Assembly: GCF_018333215.1 (NCBI RefSeq)
Contig: NZ_BORO01000028.1
Coordinates: 1 to 44,645, forward strand
Source of the DNA: Oceanobacillus sp. J11TS1
Lineage (GTDB): Bacteria; Bacillota; Bacilli; Bacillales; Amphibacillaceae
Reading direction: 5' to 3'
Length of the DNA stretch: 44,645 nt
Below the pieces are notes generated by a model, which was not told where the DNA came from, did not search any database, and saw only the letters and a list, made by a program, of their open reading frames with translations. Made by a program: the position numbers and the translations under genes. The first letter of the stretch is position 1. Each line of letters begins with the position of its first letter. This document shows positions 18,376 through 28,110 of this stretch, piece by piece.

Positions 18376-18939
18376 ATGGATCAATTTATAAAGAAAAAGA
18401 TAATACAAGTAAAAAAAGGAGATCAGTCTGCTTTTTCAGATGTGGTGTCCTTTTATCAAAATAAAATATACCAGCATTGCTACCGAATGCTTGGAAATAA
18501 GCACGAAGCGGAAGATATTGCACAGGAAGCATTCATACGTGCGTACGTGAATATTGATTCGTTTGACGAGAATAGAAAATTTTCTACATGGTTATACCGT
18601 ATTGCTACCAATTTAACAATTGACCGTATGCGCAAGCGCAAGCCAGACTATCATCTCGATGCGGAAGTAAAAGGAACAGATGGTCTAGATATGTATACCC
18701 AGCTTGCTAGCACGGAACGTCTACCCGGAGAAGAGGTAGAAAGCAGAGAGCTGCAGCGGTATATTCACCATGAGATTTCTCAGTTGCCTGCCAAATATCG
18801 AAGTATCATTATGCTTCGGTACTTAGAAGAATTTTCACTTAAAGAAATCAGTGAAATTCTCGATGTTCCTCTGGGGACAGTAAAAACGCGAATCCATCGG
18901 GGGAGAGAGGCCCTTAGAAAGAGGCTTCGACATGTGTAA
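18376..18939 (+). CDS. sigW: ECF RNA polymerase sigma factor SigW
   Basis: A 187-residue ECF sigma factor. Region 2 is YRMLGNKHEAEDIAQEAFIR with FSTWLYRIATNLTIDRMRKR. Region 4 is LPAKYRSIIMLRYLEEFSLK followed by EISEILDVPLGTVKTRIHRG. In Bacillus, SigW controls the response to cell-envelope stress and membrane-active antimicrobials. The gene sits behind a SigW-type promoter and in front of its anti-sigma factor gene, and cdaA-cdaR-glmM follow downstream, which is also the B. subtilis order. Confidence 0.95.
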   Translation: MDQFIKKKIIQVKKGDQSAFSDVVSFYQNKIYQHCYRMLGNKHEAEDIAQEAFIRAYVNIDSFDENRKFSTWLYRIATNLTIDRMRKRKPDYHLDAEVKGTDGLDMYTQLASTERLPGEEVESRELQRYIHHEISQLPAKYRSIIMLRYLEEFSLKEISEILDVPLGTVKTRIHRGREALRKRLRHV

Positions 18940-18954
18940 AGGAGCGTGCTTAAT

Positions 18955-19596
18955 ATGAGTTGTAATGAAGAATATATAAAAAGAATGCATGATTATTTAG
19001 ATGGAGATATTTCCACGGAAGAGGAGAGTTTGCTAAGAAGACATCTTGAAGATTGTGAAGATTGTCAGAAGCATTTTCATGAGCTTAACCGAACCATTAC
19101 TTTAATTCGCAGTGCAGAACGGGTAGAAGCGCCGGTAGGATTTACAGAAAACGTCATGGGCAAGTTACCTACGGAGAAGAAACGGGTGAAGTACAAGCGC
19201 TGGTTTAAACGCCATCCCATTCTGGTTGCAGCTGCAATCTTTTTCATTTTGATGATTGGCAGTCTCTCTTCGACATTTAATCAGGGAACGGATCAACTTG
19301 TAGTTTCGACACAGGAAGAACTTGTTATTGATGGCGATACCGTTATTGTACCAGCAGGTGTGACCGTTCCAGGCGATGTTTATGTAAAGAATGGTGATTT
19401 ATTAGTACTTGGAACCGTTGATGGCAATGTAACATTATTTAATGGAGAACTCCTAGACAGTGATTCTGAGCTCGACGGCGGCGGTCTAATGGCATCTGCA
19501 GGAGGCGTGAACGGGGAATTGGAAACAGTTGATCAAACGTTTGAATGGATATGGTACCATATAAAGAATTTCTTTAAAGGATTATTCGCTTTTTAA
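18955..19596 (+). CDS. rsiW: anti-sigma-W factor RsiW
   Basis: A 213-residue single-pass membrane protein. The cytoplasmic zinc-binding anti-sigma domain has the HxxxCxxC motif in [13 protein letters not shown]. The membrane segment is [17 protein letters not shown], and an extracellular part follows that begins with strands such as [20 protein letters not shown]. Regulated cleavage of RsiW releases SigW. I start at the ATG at 18955 ([18 protein letters not shown], like known RsiW starts) behind AAAGGAG; a GTG nine bases upstream lies too close to that site. Confidence 0.93.
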   Translation: MSCNEEYIKRMHDYLDGDISTEEESLLRRHLEDCEDCQKHFHELNRTITLIRSAERVEAPVGFTENVMGKLPTEKKRVKYKRWFKRHPILVAAAIFFILMIGSLSSTFNQGTDQLVVSTQEELVIDGDTVIVPAGVTVPGDVYVKNGDLLVLGTVDGNVTLFNGELLDSDSELDGGGLMASAGGVNGELETVDQTFEWIWYHIKNFFKGLFAF

Positions 19597-19618
19597 AGAA
19601 TAATAGTTATTTGTAATG

Positions 19619-19647
19619 AAGAGGGCGTTATATAGCTCTCTTTTTTT
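19619..19647 (+). terminator. terminator of sigW-rsiW
   Basis: GAGGGC pairs with GCTCTC (one G-T pair) around an AT-rich loop, followed by seven T. Confidence 0.65.
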
Positions 19648-19669
19648 GGTGAAAAAGCATCCATAGAGT

Positions 19670-19830
19670 GGAGGAGAGTTGGATTTCACTGCGGTGAGAC
19701 ATCCTAGCTCCCATTAATAAGGACTTACGGGGAAGCTATTTTCTTCCAAATAGGCTTAAATTGCGCTCGTGGAAAGCGGCTCTTAGGTATGCGGATGCCC
19801 TATCCGATAAGATCCTGACTGGCTTTCTTT
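19670..19830 (+). ncRNA. possible structured RNA between rsiW and cdaA
   Basis: The 420-base gap holds no gene but two neat hairpins. At 19681-19704 an outer GGAT/ATCC stem surrounds TCAC-TGCG-GTGA. At 19792-19806 CGGAT and ATCCG flank GCCCT. This may be a small RNA, a leader or chance. A TATAAT at 19939-19944 is the likely cdaA promoter. Confidence 0.25.
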
Positions 19831-20039
19831 ATAGACGTACATACTAAGGGAGGAAATGAACATAAGCAAAAAGATCCATGAAGCATAATTTTAATGATAA
19901 ACTTACCAACAGAGAGGTCTGTTTTTACTCATTTATGATATAATATATACCGATTGTAAATTTATAATAAAAGAGGGAAATATGATAATTTTCCACTTAA
20001 AATAAACGGAAAATTCTATTGGATAAAGGATGTGTGCAC

Positions 20040-20861
20040 ATGCTTGATGGGGGATTTGACATTTTAAATCTACTGCGAATAGGCTTTGATATTGCTCTCG
20101 TCTGGTATGTATTATATAAATTAATCATGCTGATCAGAGGAACAAAAGCTATTCAGCTATTAAAGGGAATAGCCGTTGTATTGGTTGTATGGGGAATAAG
20201 TATGTTGTTAAACCTGCAAACGATACAATTTATTACCGGGCAAGTTATTTCTTGGGGACTTATTGTTATTATTATTTTATTCCAGCCAGAACTGCGCAGA
20301 GCACTGGAGCAGCTAGGAAGGGGAAACATCTTTTCAAGGTCCGGAAATTCCGCTGAAGAAATTATACAAAATGAAATTGAAGCAATTGTTACATCTTGTA
20401 ATTACATGGCTAAAAGAAGAATTGGTGCACTTATTTCCATTGAAAGAGAGACTGGAATTGGGGAATATGCAGAAACAGGAATTCCGATTAACGGAAAACT
20501 TAGCCATCAACTTCTGACAAATATTTTTACACCGAATACACCATTGCATGATGGTGCAGTCATCATTAAAAATGAAGAAATTACAGCAGCGGCTTGTTAC
20601 CTACCTCTATCAGAGAGTCCATTTATCTCAAAAGAACTGGGAACAAGACACCGTGCAGCTATGGGAATTAGTGAAGTAACAGATGCTTTAACCATTGTTG
20701 TATCAGAGGAAACTGGTGCGATATCCTGTACAAAGAATGGTGAGTTGCATCGTGATATTGATGAAGAAAAATTAAGAGAAATGCTTTTAACACATTTATC
20801 ATTTGTGCCGAAAGCCTCTGATAAAAAAACATGGAAACGGAGGACTGGTAAGCGTGGATAA
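20040..20861 (+). CDS. cdaA: diadenylate cyclase CdaA
   Basis: A 273-residue membrane enzyme that makes cyclic di-AMP from two ATP. Three N-terminal transmembrane helices lie within about residues 12-80 (for example LLKGIAVVLVVWGISMLL). The DAC domain follows with the active-site motifs TPLHDGAVII and GTRHRAAMG. I choose the ATG at 20040, behind AAAGGATG, over an upstream TTG at 20019; the resulting length equals that usual for CdaA. The last eight bases overlap cdaR. Together with cdaR and glmM it forms the conserved c-di-AMP/cell-wall operon. Confidence 0.96.
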   Translation: MLDGGFDILNLLRIGFDIALVWYVLYKLIMLIRGTKAIQLLKGIAVVLVVWGISMLLNLQTIQFITGQVISWGLIVIIILFQPELRRALEQLGRGNIFSRSGNSAEEIIQNEIEAIVTSCNYMAKRRIGALISIERETGIGEYAETGIPINGKLSHQLLTNIFTPNTPLHDGAVIIKNEEITAAACYLPLSESPFISKELGTRHRAAMGISEVTDALTIVVSEETGAISCTKNGELHRDIDEEKLREMLLTHLSFVPKASDKKTWKRRTGKRG

Positions 20862-22092
20862 CTGGTTTAAGAGTAAATGGTTTGTCCGTATTCTTTCTTT
20901 AGCCTTTGCTGTCACACTCTATGCTTTTGTCAGTGTATCTGAGACACCAAATTCGGATGCAACGTTCTCTAGGGGAACAAGTCAAACGGAATCATTAGAT
21001 GATGTTCCAGTCGATATTCGTATTGACCGAGACAAATATGTCGTCAGCGATGTTCCAGAAGGGGTTCAAGTCAGCTTGAAAGGAACTCCCGGCAGTGTGA
21101 CGCCGTTGTTACTTCAACGTAATTTCGATGTTTATGTTGATTTAGAAGATTTAGAGGAAGGAACGCATGTTGTAGAACTGCAGCATAATATTGCGAGTGA
21201 TGTAGAAGTATTTATTGAACCAAAAACAATTGAGGTTACGATTGAAGAACGTGCATCTCAAGAGTTTGCCGTAACTGCTGATTTTATTAACCAGGATCTT
21301 ATGGCAGACGGTTATGAGGTCGTTAGCTATAGTATCGAGCCAGAGGTGGTAACGATTATGAGCTCTCGCAGCGTTATTGAATCGATTGGTGCAGTGAAGG
21401 TGTATGTAAATCTGGATAATGTAGACGGTTCGATTAATAACCGCGAGCTTCCAGTGAATGTATATGATTTACAAGGAAATGAACTAGATGTTGGTTTAGA
21501 CCCAGAAAGTATTCAAGTTTCCGTGGAAGTGGATAAATCTAAAAAGACCGTACCGCTCTCTGTGGAGACGACAGGGGAATTAGATGAGGACCTTGAACTT
21601 GGTTCCGTTTCTGCAAATGAAGAGGAAGTTGAGATTTACTCTCAAAGTGACGTTCTTGATGATATTTCAGAAGTCACTACCGAGCCCTTAGATTTATCCG
21701 AAATTGAGGAATCTGGCACGGTTGAAGTGCCGCTTGATTTGCCGGAAAACGTACAAGCGCCTGATACAGAGGATGTGGAGGTATCGATTGAAGTCGAAGG
21801 GACAAAAGTCATTGAAGATGTATCTTTAGAAGAAGAGGGATTAGCAGATGGTTTAGAAGTCTCTTATACAGAACCGACATTTAATGTTGAGTTAGCTGGC
21901 GATACTTCCGTAATAAATGACTTAACGGCAAAGGATATTCGTGCGATACTGGATTTATCAGGTTTAGAAACAGGAAATCATAAAGTGCCTATTACCATAG
22001 AGGTATCGGGTAGTGATGAAGTTACCGCCACAAGCAGTGTAGAAGAAATAACGGTTGAAATAATCGACCCAACAGTTACAGCAGAAGAATAA
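20854..22092 (+). CDS. cdaR: CdaA regulatory protein CdaR (YbbR domains)
   Basis: A 412-residue protein with one N-terminal membrane segment ([20 protein letters not shown]) and an extracytoplasmic part made of repeated YbbR domains. The strand pattern with PVDIRID...[10 protein letters not shown] recurs about every 85 residues, four times. The sequence is strongly acidic. CdaR binds and modulates CdaA. The start is taken as GTG at 20854, behind GGAGG and inside the end of cdaA; a longer frame from 20803 would lack a ribosome-binding site. Confidence 0.92.
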   Translation: MDNWFKSKWFVRILSLAFAVTLYAFVSVSETPNSDATFSRGTSQTESLDDVPVDIRIDRDKYVVSDVPEGVQVSLKGTPGSVTPLLLQRNFDVYVDLEDLEEGTHVVELQHNIASDVEVFIEPKTIEVTIEERASQEFAVTADFINQDLMADGYEVVSYSIEPEVVTIMSSRSVIESIGAVKVYVNLDNVDGSINNRELPVNVYDLQGNELDVGLDPESIQVSVEVDKSKKTVPLSVETTGELDEDLELGSVSANEEEVEIYSQSDVLDDISEVTTEPLDLSEIEESGTVEVPLDLPENVQAPDTEDVEVSIEVEGTKVIEDVSLEEEGLADGLEVSYTEPTFNVELAGDTSVINDLTAKDIRAILDLSGLETGNHKVPITIEVSGSDEVTATSSVEEITVEIIDPTVTAEE

Positions 22093-22123
22093 TTGTGTAT
22101 GGTCATTAAAGGAGAGGTATAAA

Positions 22124-23467
22124 ATGGGTAAATTTTTTGGAACAGATGGTGTCAGAGGGGTGGCCAACGAAGGCTTAACTCCTGAATTGGCATTTAAACT
22201 CGGCCGCTTTGGCGGTTATACGTTAACAAAAGATAGTGTGAAACCACGCGTATTAATAGGGAGAGACACGCGTATTTCTGGACATATGCTAGAGGGTGCA
22301 TTAATTGCAGGGTTATTATCTACAGGTGCGGAGGTAATGCGTTTAGGTGTTATCTCAACCCCGGGTGTTGCTTATTTAACAAAAGCAATGAGTGCGCAGG
22401 CAGGGGTAATGATTTCTGCCTCCCATAATCCTGTTGAAGATAATGGGATTAAATTCTTTGGTCCAGATGGATTTAAACTGACAGGCGATCAAGAGGCTGA
22501 GATTGAAGCTTTATTAGATAAAGAGGAAGATGATTTACCTCGCCCTACTGGAGCTGCTATTGGCGCGGTAAGTGATTATTTTGAAGGTAGACAGAAATAC
22601 TTATCTTTCTTAAAAGATACCATTGATAACGATTTTGAAGGTATAAGAATCGCAGTGGATTGTGCGCATGGGGCAACTTCCAGCTTAGCTACGCATCTAT
22701 TTGCAGATTTAGAAGCAGATATCCATTCGATGGGATCGTCACCTACAGGATTGAATATTAATGATGGTGTTGGTTCTACACATCCAGAAGGCCTGCAGCA
22801 ATTTGTATTGGATAAAGAAGCAGATGTCGGACTTGCATTTGATGGAGATGGAGATCGTCTTATCGCTGTGGATGAAAAAGGAAGAATTGTAGACGGCGAC
22901 AAAATTATGTTTATTTGTGCAAAATACTTAAAAGAAATTGGTATGCTGCGTAAGGATACAGTTGTTTCTACTGTAATGAGTAATCTAGGCTTTTATAAAG
23001 CATTGGAAGAAGCAGGTCTAAAAAGTGATAAGACTGCAGTCGGTGACCGCTATGTTATGGAAGAAATGCGTAAAAACGGGTATAACTTAGGCGGAGAACA
23101 ATCTGGTCATATCATCTTCTTAGATTATATTACAACAGGAGATGGTCTGTTATCGGCATTACAGCTTGTGAATGTTATGCGAGAATCAGGCAAGCCTTTA
23201 TCAGAATTAGCTGATGAAATGACGATTTTCCCGCAAACATTAATTAACGTTCGAGTAACAGACAAGAACGAAGCATTAACCAGTCCAATTATCTTAGATG
23301 AGGTACAAGCTGTTGAGAAGGAACTAGGGGATAACGGACGCGTATTAGTTCGCCCATCTGGAACTGAACCGCTTGTGCGTGTGATGGTGGAAGCGAAGAC
23401 AGAAGAGCAGTGCAAAACTTATGCAGAGCGCATTGTAAAAGTTATTGAAAATCACTTAGGTGCTTAA
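22124..23467 (+). CDS. glmM: phosphoglucosamine mutase
   Basis: A 447-residue alpha-D-phosphohexomutase that converts glucosamine 6-phosphate to glucosamine 1-phosphate for UDP-GlcNAc synthesis. The phosphoserine loop is [18 protein letters not shown], the metal-binding loop DGDGDR, and the sugar-binding loop GGEQSGH. The phosphate-binding motif [12 protein letters not shown] closes the protein. GGAGAGG stands before the ATG. In relatives GlmM also inhibits CdaA, which explains its place in this operon. GlmS, which makes its substrate, is encoded 2.7 kb downstream. Confidence 0.97.
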   Translation: MGKFFGTDGVRGVANEGLTPELAFKLGRFGGYTLTKDSVKPRVLIGRDTRISGHMLEGALIAGLLSTGAEVMRLGVISTPGVAYLTKAMSAQAGVMISASHNPVEDNGIKFFGPDGFKLTGDQEAEIEALLDKEEDDLPRPTGAAIGAVSDYFEGRQKYLSFLKDTIDNDFEGIRIAVDCAHGATSSLATHLFADLEADIHSMGSSPTGLNINDGVGSTHPEGLQQFVLDKEADVGLAFDGDGDRLIAVDEKGRIVDGDKIMFICAKYLKEIGMLRKDTVVSTVMSNLGFYKALEEAGLKSDKTAVGDRYVMEEMRKNGYNLGGEQSGHIIFLDYITTGDGLLSALQLVNVMRESGKPLSELADEMTIFPQTLINVRVTDKNEALTSPIILDEVQAVEKELGDNGRVLVRPSGTEPLVRVMVEAKTEEQCKTYAERIVKVIENHLGA

Positions 23468-23484
23468 TTGTTGCCTTAAAAATA

Positions 23485-23528
23485 AAAAATCGTATGGATG
23501 AAGGTCATCTATACGATTTTTTGTTTTT
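23485..23528 (+). terminator. terminator of cdaA-cdaR-glmM
   Basis: AAAAAATCGTAT-GGATGA pairs with TCATCT-ATACGATTTTTT, with a T run after it. Confidence 0.85.
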
Positions 23529-23677
23529 AAGAAAAAAGGAACGCTTATAGCTTGCCCTTTGGACAGACGCGTGAAAGCATGCATTACTTCCAATCAAGAA
23601 GATAAGAACCCAAATCACTTTTAATCGTATTATTTGTGATAGAATAAAGAATATACTGAAAAGTGAGGAGCGATAAA

Positions 23678-25474
23678 ATGATAACCTTTCCAAAACCAGA
23701 AGTAGAGCAATTTTTCTATACATATAGCATTTATGATTTTAGCTTAAGCAAAGACGAAAAAAAACTTGTATTCTCCACAAATTTAAGTGGAAAACGCAAT
23801 CTGTGGGCGTTAGATTTAAGTAAAGAACATCCATATCCATATCAGTTTGCCCAAAAAGATGAGAACTCTAATTTTATTCAGTTTGACCCGAATGGTACAT
23901 ATGTTTTAACAGGATATGATTCGGATGGCGATGAAAACTATCATATTTATGCATTACCGCAAGAGGGAGGTTTACCACAGCCGTTGATTTCTGGGGAAAA
24001 GAATGAAAAGTACTTATTTGCTCATTTAAGTAAGGATGGGAAACGTGTTTATTATAATACTTCGGAAAATAATCCGGCTTTTTTTAATACACGTGTACGC
24101 TATTTGGATACAGACAAAGATGAGCTGATAGCAGAGGGAGAAGGAGCACCAACTACGCTAGCGAGTGTATCCGAAGATGAGGAAATCCTGGTATATGTAA
24201 GTATGTTTGCGAACACATATAATAATATTTTCATCCAAAAAGGGGGAGAAAAAATTTATCTTACTCCTGATCCCAAAAAAGTACATGTATCCTATGAACC
24301 GGTTTTCGCGGATGACGACAACATTTATTTCCCAACGGATTATGAGAGCGAATATATGTATCTGGCCAAGTATAATATCAAACAAGAGAAGTTTTCAAAA
24401 GTTCTTGAAATAGAGAAAGAATCGATAAAGACTGTAAAATACGATAAAGCGACTGATTCACTATATTTAGTAACGGAAAATGGTGTTGTCGATAAGCTTT
24501 ACCAGTATGGATTAAATTCAGGGGCGTTGAGGGAGATTCAAAAGCCTTTTGATATTATTGATCAGCTGACAGTAACAGAATCAGGGAAGGTTTACCTTCT
24601 TGGCCACGCTGCCACAAAACCGGATAATATTTATCGTTTAAAAGATCAGAGTGGACAATGGGAGCAGCTTACAGATAATCGTGTCTTAGGTGTATCAGAG
24701 AAAGAGCTTGTCGATCCAGAAATCGTCACGTATTCTTCCTTTGACGGGATGGAAATCGAAGCACTGCTCTTTAAAGCAAAACCCGAAAATGCAAATGGAT
24801 ATACGGTATTCTGGCCACATGGCGGACCGCAAGCTGCTGAACGAAAATACTTCCGTGCGATGTTCCAAAGTATTCTAAATCGGGGATATCATATTTTTGC
24901 ACCAAATTTCCGCGGTAGTACGGGCTATGGTTCTTCTTTTGTTAAACTTGTTGAGCAGGATTGGGGACATGGTCCGCGCCTTGATAATGTGGAAGGAATC
25001 AAGTGGTTAATTGATCAAAAAATTACTGATCCAGACCATCTATTCTTAGTTGGAGGAAGCTACGGCGGTTATATGGCACTGCTCCTGCATGGACGTCATC
25101 CAGAATACTTTAAAGCGGTGATTGATATCTTTGGTCCGTCTGACTTATTTACTTTCGTCAATTCTGTACCGCCGGATTGGAAACCAATTATGGAAAGATG
25201 GCTTGGCGACCCAGAACGGGATAAGGAACGATTTATAAAGGACTCTCCAGTAACCTATTTAGAAACAATGACAAAGCCAATGCTGGTTATCCAGGGTGCA
25301 AAAGACCCTCGGGTAGTAAAAGAAGAATCGGATCAAATCGTTCAAAATTTGAAGGATAAAGGCCGAGATGTTGAATACTTGGTCTTGGAAGACGAAGGGC
25401 ATGGGTTTTCGAAAAAAGAGAATGAAATTAAAGTTTATAAGCGGATGTTAGAGTTTATGGAGAAGCACAAGTAG
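23678..25474 (+). CDS. S9 family (prolyl oligopeptidase-like) serine peptidase
   Basis: A 598-residue two-domain protein. The N-terminal part is a beta-propeller of WD-like blades (LSKDEKKLVFSTNLSGKRNL and later repeats). The C-terminal part is an alpha/beta hydrolase with the nucleophile in GGSYGGYM, an Asp in GAKDPRV and His in DEGHGF. This is the acylaminoacyl-peptidase/prolyl oligopeptidase class, which cleaves short peptides. No signal peptide is seen, so it is probably cytoplasmic. I start it at the ATG at 23678, behind GAGGAG. It stands alone between glmM and glmS, with terminators on both sides. Confidence 0.9.
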   Translation: MITFPKPEVEQFFYTYSIYDFSLSKDEKKLVFSTNLSGKRNLWALDLSKEHPYPYQFAQKDENSNFIQFDPNGTYVLTGYDSDGDENYHIYALPQEGGLPQPLISGEKNEKYLFAHLSKDGKRVYYNTSENNPAFFNTRVRYLDTDKDELIAEGEGAPTTLASVSEDEEILVYVSMFANTYNNIFIQKGGEKIYLTPDPKKVHVSYEPVFADDDNIYFPTDYESEYMYLAKYNIKQEKFSKVLEIEKESIKTVKYDKATDSLYLVTENGVVDKLYQYGLNSGALREIQKPFDIIDQLTVTESGKVYLLGHAATKPDNIYRLKDQSGQWEQLTDNRVLGVSEKELVDPEIVTYSSFDGMEIEALLFKAKPENANGYTVFWPHGGPQAAERKYFRAMFQSILNRGYHIFAPNFRGSTGYGSSFVKLVEQDWGHGPRLDNVEGIKWLIDQKITDPDHLFLVGGSYGGYMALLLHGRHPEYFKAVIDIFGPSDLFTFVNSVPPDWKPIMERWLGDPERDKERFIKDSPVTYLETMTKPMLVIQGAKDPRVVKEESDQIVQNLKDKGRDVEYLVLEDEGHGFSKKENEIKVYKRMLEFMEKHK

Positions 25475-25477
25475 AGA

Positions 25478-25524
25478 AAACACATCGGCGAAGCTATTCT
25501 AATTTTAGCTTCGCTGATGTGTTT
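25478..25524 (+). terminator. terminator of the S9 peptidase gene
   Basis: AAACACATC-GG-CGAAGCT pairs with AGCTTCG-CT-GATGTGTTT, a long stem directly after the stop codon. Confidence 0.85.
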
Positions 25525-25694
25525 GGTTTGGAATCATGGCTAATTCGTTCAGTGAATATGTTTTAATTGCGTTTTATATAATTTAAACGCTTTTTGGGGT
25601 TTGAGTTGTTAAAACAAATTTATGTAACTTTAGGTAAATCATAAAAATTTTCTTAGAAAAGTTCTTCTTATATTTTCAGTTATACCAATCTGCT

Positions 25695-25835
25695 TCAACC
25701 CTTTTCTTACCACCTTCTGTAATAGGAAGCCATTCCGTCACTTGTGAAGATTCTGCAACATTTTTAAAAGGAATTCATAAACTAACTTATCGGAAAGGAA
25801 GAAAAGGGTTGACCTTGAATATGACTTTCCGATAA
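25695..25835. repeat. nested inverted repeats and gene debris upstream of the glmS leader
   Basis: TCAACCCTTTTCTT (25695-25708) is repeated inverted, without mismatch, at 25799-25812. TTATCGGAAAG (25787-25797) is repeated inverted at 25825-25835. On the minus strand a short coding-like stretch (VTEWLPITEGGKKRVEADWY, about 25682-25745) has no start and ends in a stop. The 25525-25930 interval holds no intact gene; it may be the remains of a small element. Confidence 0.45.
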
Positions 25836-25944
25836 AATATAGAAAGTTCTTGTTTTCCTAATTTTGAAAGGTCCGTCATGCAAGGATGAATTTAGGGGAA
25901 GAAAGGGGCAAAGTGAAGCAGTAAAACGGAATCTATAATAACAA

Positions 25945-26106
25945 GCGCCAGGACTATTCTACGGACGGATAGGAAGAATAGTTGACGAGGTCGGGGGTTA
26001 TCGAATTATTCGGCGGGTGCCTCCCAGCTGTGCATCGCAGTTGTTGCTTTATCTTTAAACCATTAGGGTGACCTAGTGTACAAAGAGATAAAGAAAGATG
26101 TCTTAT
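25945..26106 (+). ncRNA. glmS ribozyme-riboswitch
   Basis: The conserved core is present: GCGCCAGGAC at the 5' end, GTTGACGAGG, GGTTATCGA, then TTCGGCGGGTGCCTCCC and AGGGTGACC...ACAAAGAGA. This RNA binds glucosamine 6-phosphate and cuts itself, shutting down glmS. Cleavage is expected between A25944 and G25945. A TATAAT at 25934-25939 lies just upstream of the cleavage site. The 3' border is approximate. Confidence 0.93.
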
Positions 26107-26120
26107 AATACAACACGGGA

Positions 26121-26175
26121 AAGGGGCAGGACAAAAGCCCCTTCACTTTAAATCGGTCTTTTGTCTCTGCCCCTT
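26121..26175 (+). promoter_or_regulatory. long hairpin between glmS ribozyme and start codon
   Basis: AAGGGGCAGGACAAAAG (26121-26137) pairs with CTTTTGTCTCTGCCCCTT (26158-26175) with one bulge. There is no T run (TTAAAAC follows), so it is not a normal terminator. It ends six bases before the glmS ribosome-binding site AAGGAGG. Confidence 0.6.
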
Positions 26176-26195
26176 AAAACAAGGAGGACATCGAC

Positions 26196-27998
26196 ATGTG
26201 CGGAATCGTCGGTTATATTGGACAAAATGATACGAAAGAAATTTTATTAACAGGCTTGGAAAAATTAGAATATCGCGGATATGACTCTGCAGGAATTGCA
26301 ACTTTAGGTGAAGATGGTGTACACGTAACAAAAGTAAAAGGACGTATTGCAGCGTTACGTGAAGAAGTAGATAATCGTATTGAGGCTACAATTGGTATTG
26401 GTCATACGCGCTGGGCTACGCATGGTGTGCCGAGTGTGCAAAACGCGCATCCACATCAAAGCTCATCTGAACGTTTTACCATTGTGCATAATGGTGTTAT
26501 TGAAAACTATGTTGCCCTAAAGAAAGAATATCTAGAAGATGTAGACTTCGTTAGTGAAACAGACACAGAAGTTATCGTACAGCTTATTGAAAAACTTTAT
26601 GAGAAGCATCAAGATACAAAAAAAGCATTTGGAGAAGCAATGAGCCTGCTAAAAGGTTCTTATGCTATCGGCTTAATTGATGCAGAAGATCATGATACTT
26701 TGTATGTATCCAAAAATAAAAGTCCACTGTTAGTCGGTTTAGGAGAAGGATTTAACTTAATCGCAAGTGACGCAATGGCAACGTTGAAAGAAACAAATGA
26801 GTACTTGGAAATCTATGATAAAGAAATCGTTCTTGTGAACCGAAGCTTTGTTGAAGTGCAAACATTAGATGGAGAAGTAATCGAACGTGAACCATTTACA
26901 GCAGAAATCGATGCAAGTGATACAGAAAAAGGAACTTACCCTCACTTCATGCTGAAAGAAATTGATGAACAACCAATCGTTATGCGAAAGATTATTCGTG
27001 AATATCAGGATGAAAAGGGCGAATTAAAGTTAGATAAAGATGTTCGTCAAGCCATGAAAAAAGCGGATCGCATTTATATCATTGCAGCAGGAACGAGCTA
27101 TCACGCTGGATTAGTTGGAAAAGAATTTATTGAAAAGCTTTCTAACATTCCTGTAGAAGTTCACGTTGCTAGTGAATTTTCATATAACATGCCGCTGCTA
27201 TCTGAAAAACCATTGTTTATCTTTATCTCTCAAAGTGGTGAAACTGCAGATAGTCGTGCCGTTTTAGTTAAGATAAAAGAATTAGGACATCCAGCACTTA
27301 CATTAACAAACGTGCCTGGATCCACCCTTTCTCGTGAAGCAAATTATACGTTGCCTTTACATGCTGGACCAGAAATCGCTGTTGCTTCCACAAAAGCATA
27401 CACAGCACAAATCGCTGTCTTAGCCATTCTTGCAGTAGATACAGCAAGAACAAAAGGTATCGAATTAGATTTTGACCCGCTTCAAGAACTTGCTATTGTA
27501 GCGAATGCAATGGAAGTTATTACGAACCAAAAAGAGGAACTTGAGCAGTTAGCAAGAGATTATTTTGCTACAACGCGCAATGCATTCTTTATTGGTCGCA
27601 GTACAGACTATCATGTTGCTCAAGAAGCAGCATTGAAGCTAAAAGAAATTTCTTATATCCAAGCAGAAGGTTTTGCTGGAGGAGAATTGAAACATGGTAC
27701 CATCGCATTGATTGAAGATGGCACACCAGTTGTTGCTTTGGCAACGCAAGAAAATGTAAATTACTCCATCCGCGGAAATGTGCAAGAAGTTGTGGCGCGT
27801 GGAGCAAATGCAATGATTATCAGCTCAAAAGGTCTAGAACACGATGAAGATGCTTTTGTATTGCCACCGGTTCATGAGCTGTTAACTCCATTGGTAAGTG
27901 TTATTCCAATGCAGCTGCTATCTTACTATGCAGCTCTTCACCGTGATTGTGACGTGGATAAACCACGTAACTTGGCGAAGAGTGTGACGGTAGAGTAG
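26196..27998 (+). CDS. glmS: glutamine-fructose-6-phosphate aminotransferase (isomerizing)
   Basis: A 600-residue enzyme making glucosamine 6-phosphate, the first step towards UDP-GlcNAc. The N-terminal glutaminase domain begins MCGIVGYIG with nucleophile C2, has [11 protein letters not shown] and HNGVIENY. Two SIS sugar-isomerase domains follow, with AAGTSYHAG and [14 protein letters not shown], and the C-terminus is [13 protein letters not shown]. The invariant C-terminal coding region is what Tn7-type transposons recognise through TnsD, and a Tn7-like relic follows. Expression is controlled by the upstream ribozyme. Confidence 0.98.
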   Translation: MCGIVGYIGQNDTKEILLTGLEKLEYRGYDSAGIATLGEDGVHVTKVKGRIAALREEVDNRIEATIGIGHTRWATHGVPSVQNAHPHQSSSERFTIVHNGVIENYVALKKEYLEDVDFVSETDTEVIVQLIEKLYEKHQDTKKAFGEAMSLLKGSYAIGLIDAEDHDTLYVSKNKSPLLVGLGEGFNLIASDAMATLKETNEYLEIYDKEIVLVNRSFVEVQTLDGEVIEREPFTAEIDASDTEKGTYPHFMLKEIDEQPIVMRKIIREYQDEKGELKLDKDVRQAMKKADRIYIIAAGTSYHAGLVGKEFIEKLSNIPVEVHVASEFSYNMPLLSEKPLFIFISQSGETADSRAVLVKIKELGHPALTLTNVPGSTLSREANYTLPLHAGPEIAVASTKAYTAQIAVLAILAVDTARTKGIELDFDPLQELAIVANAMEVITNQKEELEQLARDYFATTRNAFFIGRSTDYHVAQEAALKLKEISYIQAEGFAGGELKHGTIALIEDGTPVVALATQENVNYSIRGNVQEVVARGANAMIISSKGLEHDEDAFVLPPVHELLTPLVSVIPMQLLSYYAALHRDCDVDKPRNLAKSVTVE

Positions 27999-28022
27999 GA
28001 GAAGGATTTAATTAATATTTGT

Positions 28023-28108
28023 TGTAGGATTAAAATAAAGTCGCGATGTTTGTAAAAAAGATGCGAAGCTTTGCCCCTTTGGATTTGATTGTCTAAAGGG
28101 GTGTTTTT
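28023..28108 (+). repeat. glmS 3' flank, copy A
   Basis: Starting 25 bases after the glmS stop, the segment TGTAGGATTAAAATAAAG...GTTTGTAAAAAAG...CCCCTTTGGAT..GATTGTCTAAAGGGG is repeated in the same order at 32166-32290. The copies bracket about 4.1 kb of accessory DNA. Confidence 0.75.
28073..28108 (+). terminator. glmS terminator
   Basis: GCCCCTTTGGA pairs with TCTAAAGGGGT around TTTGATTG, followed by GTTTTTG. A diverged second copy lies at 32254-32290. Confidence 0.85.
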
Positions 28109-28110
28109 GT

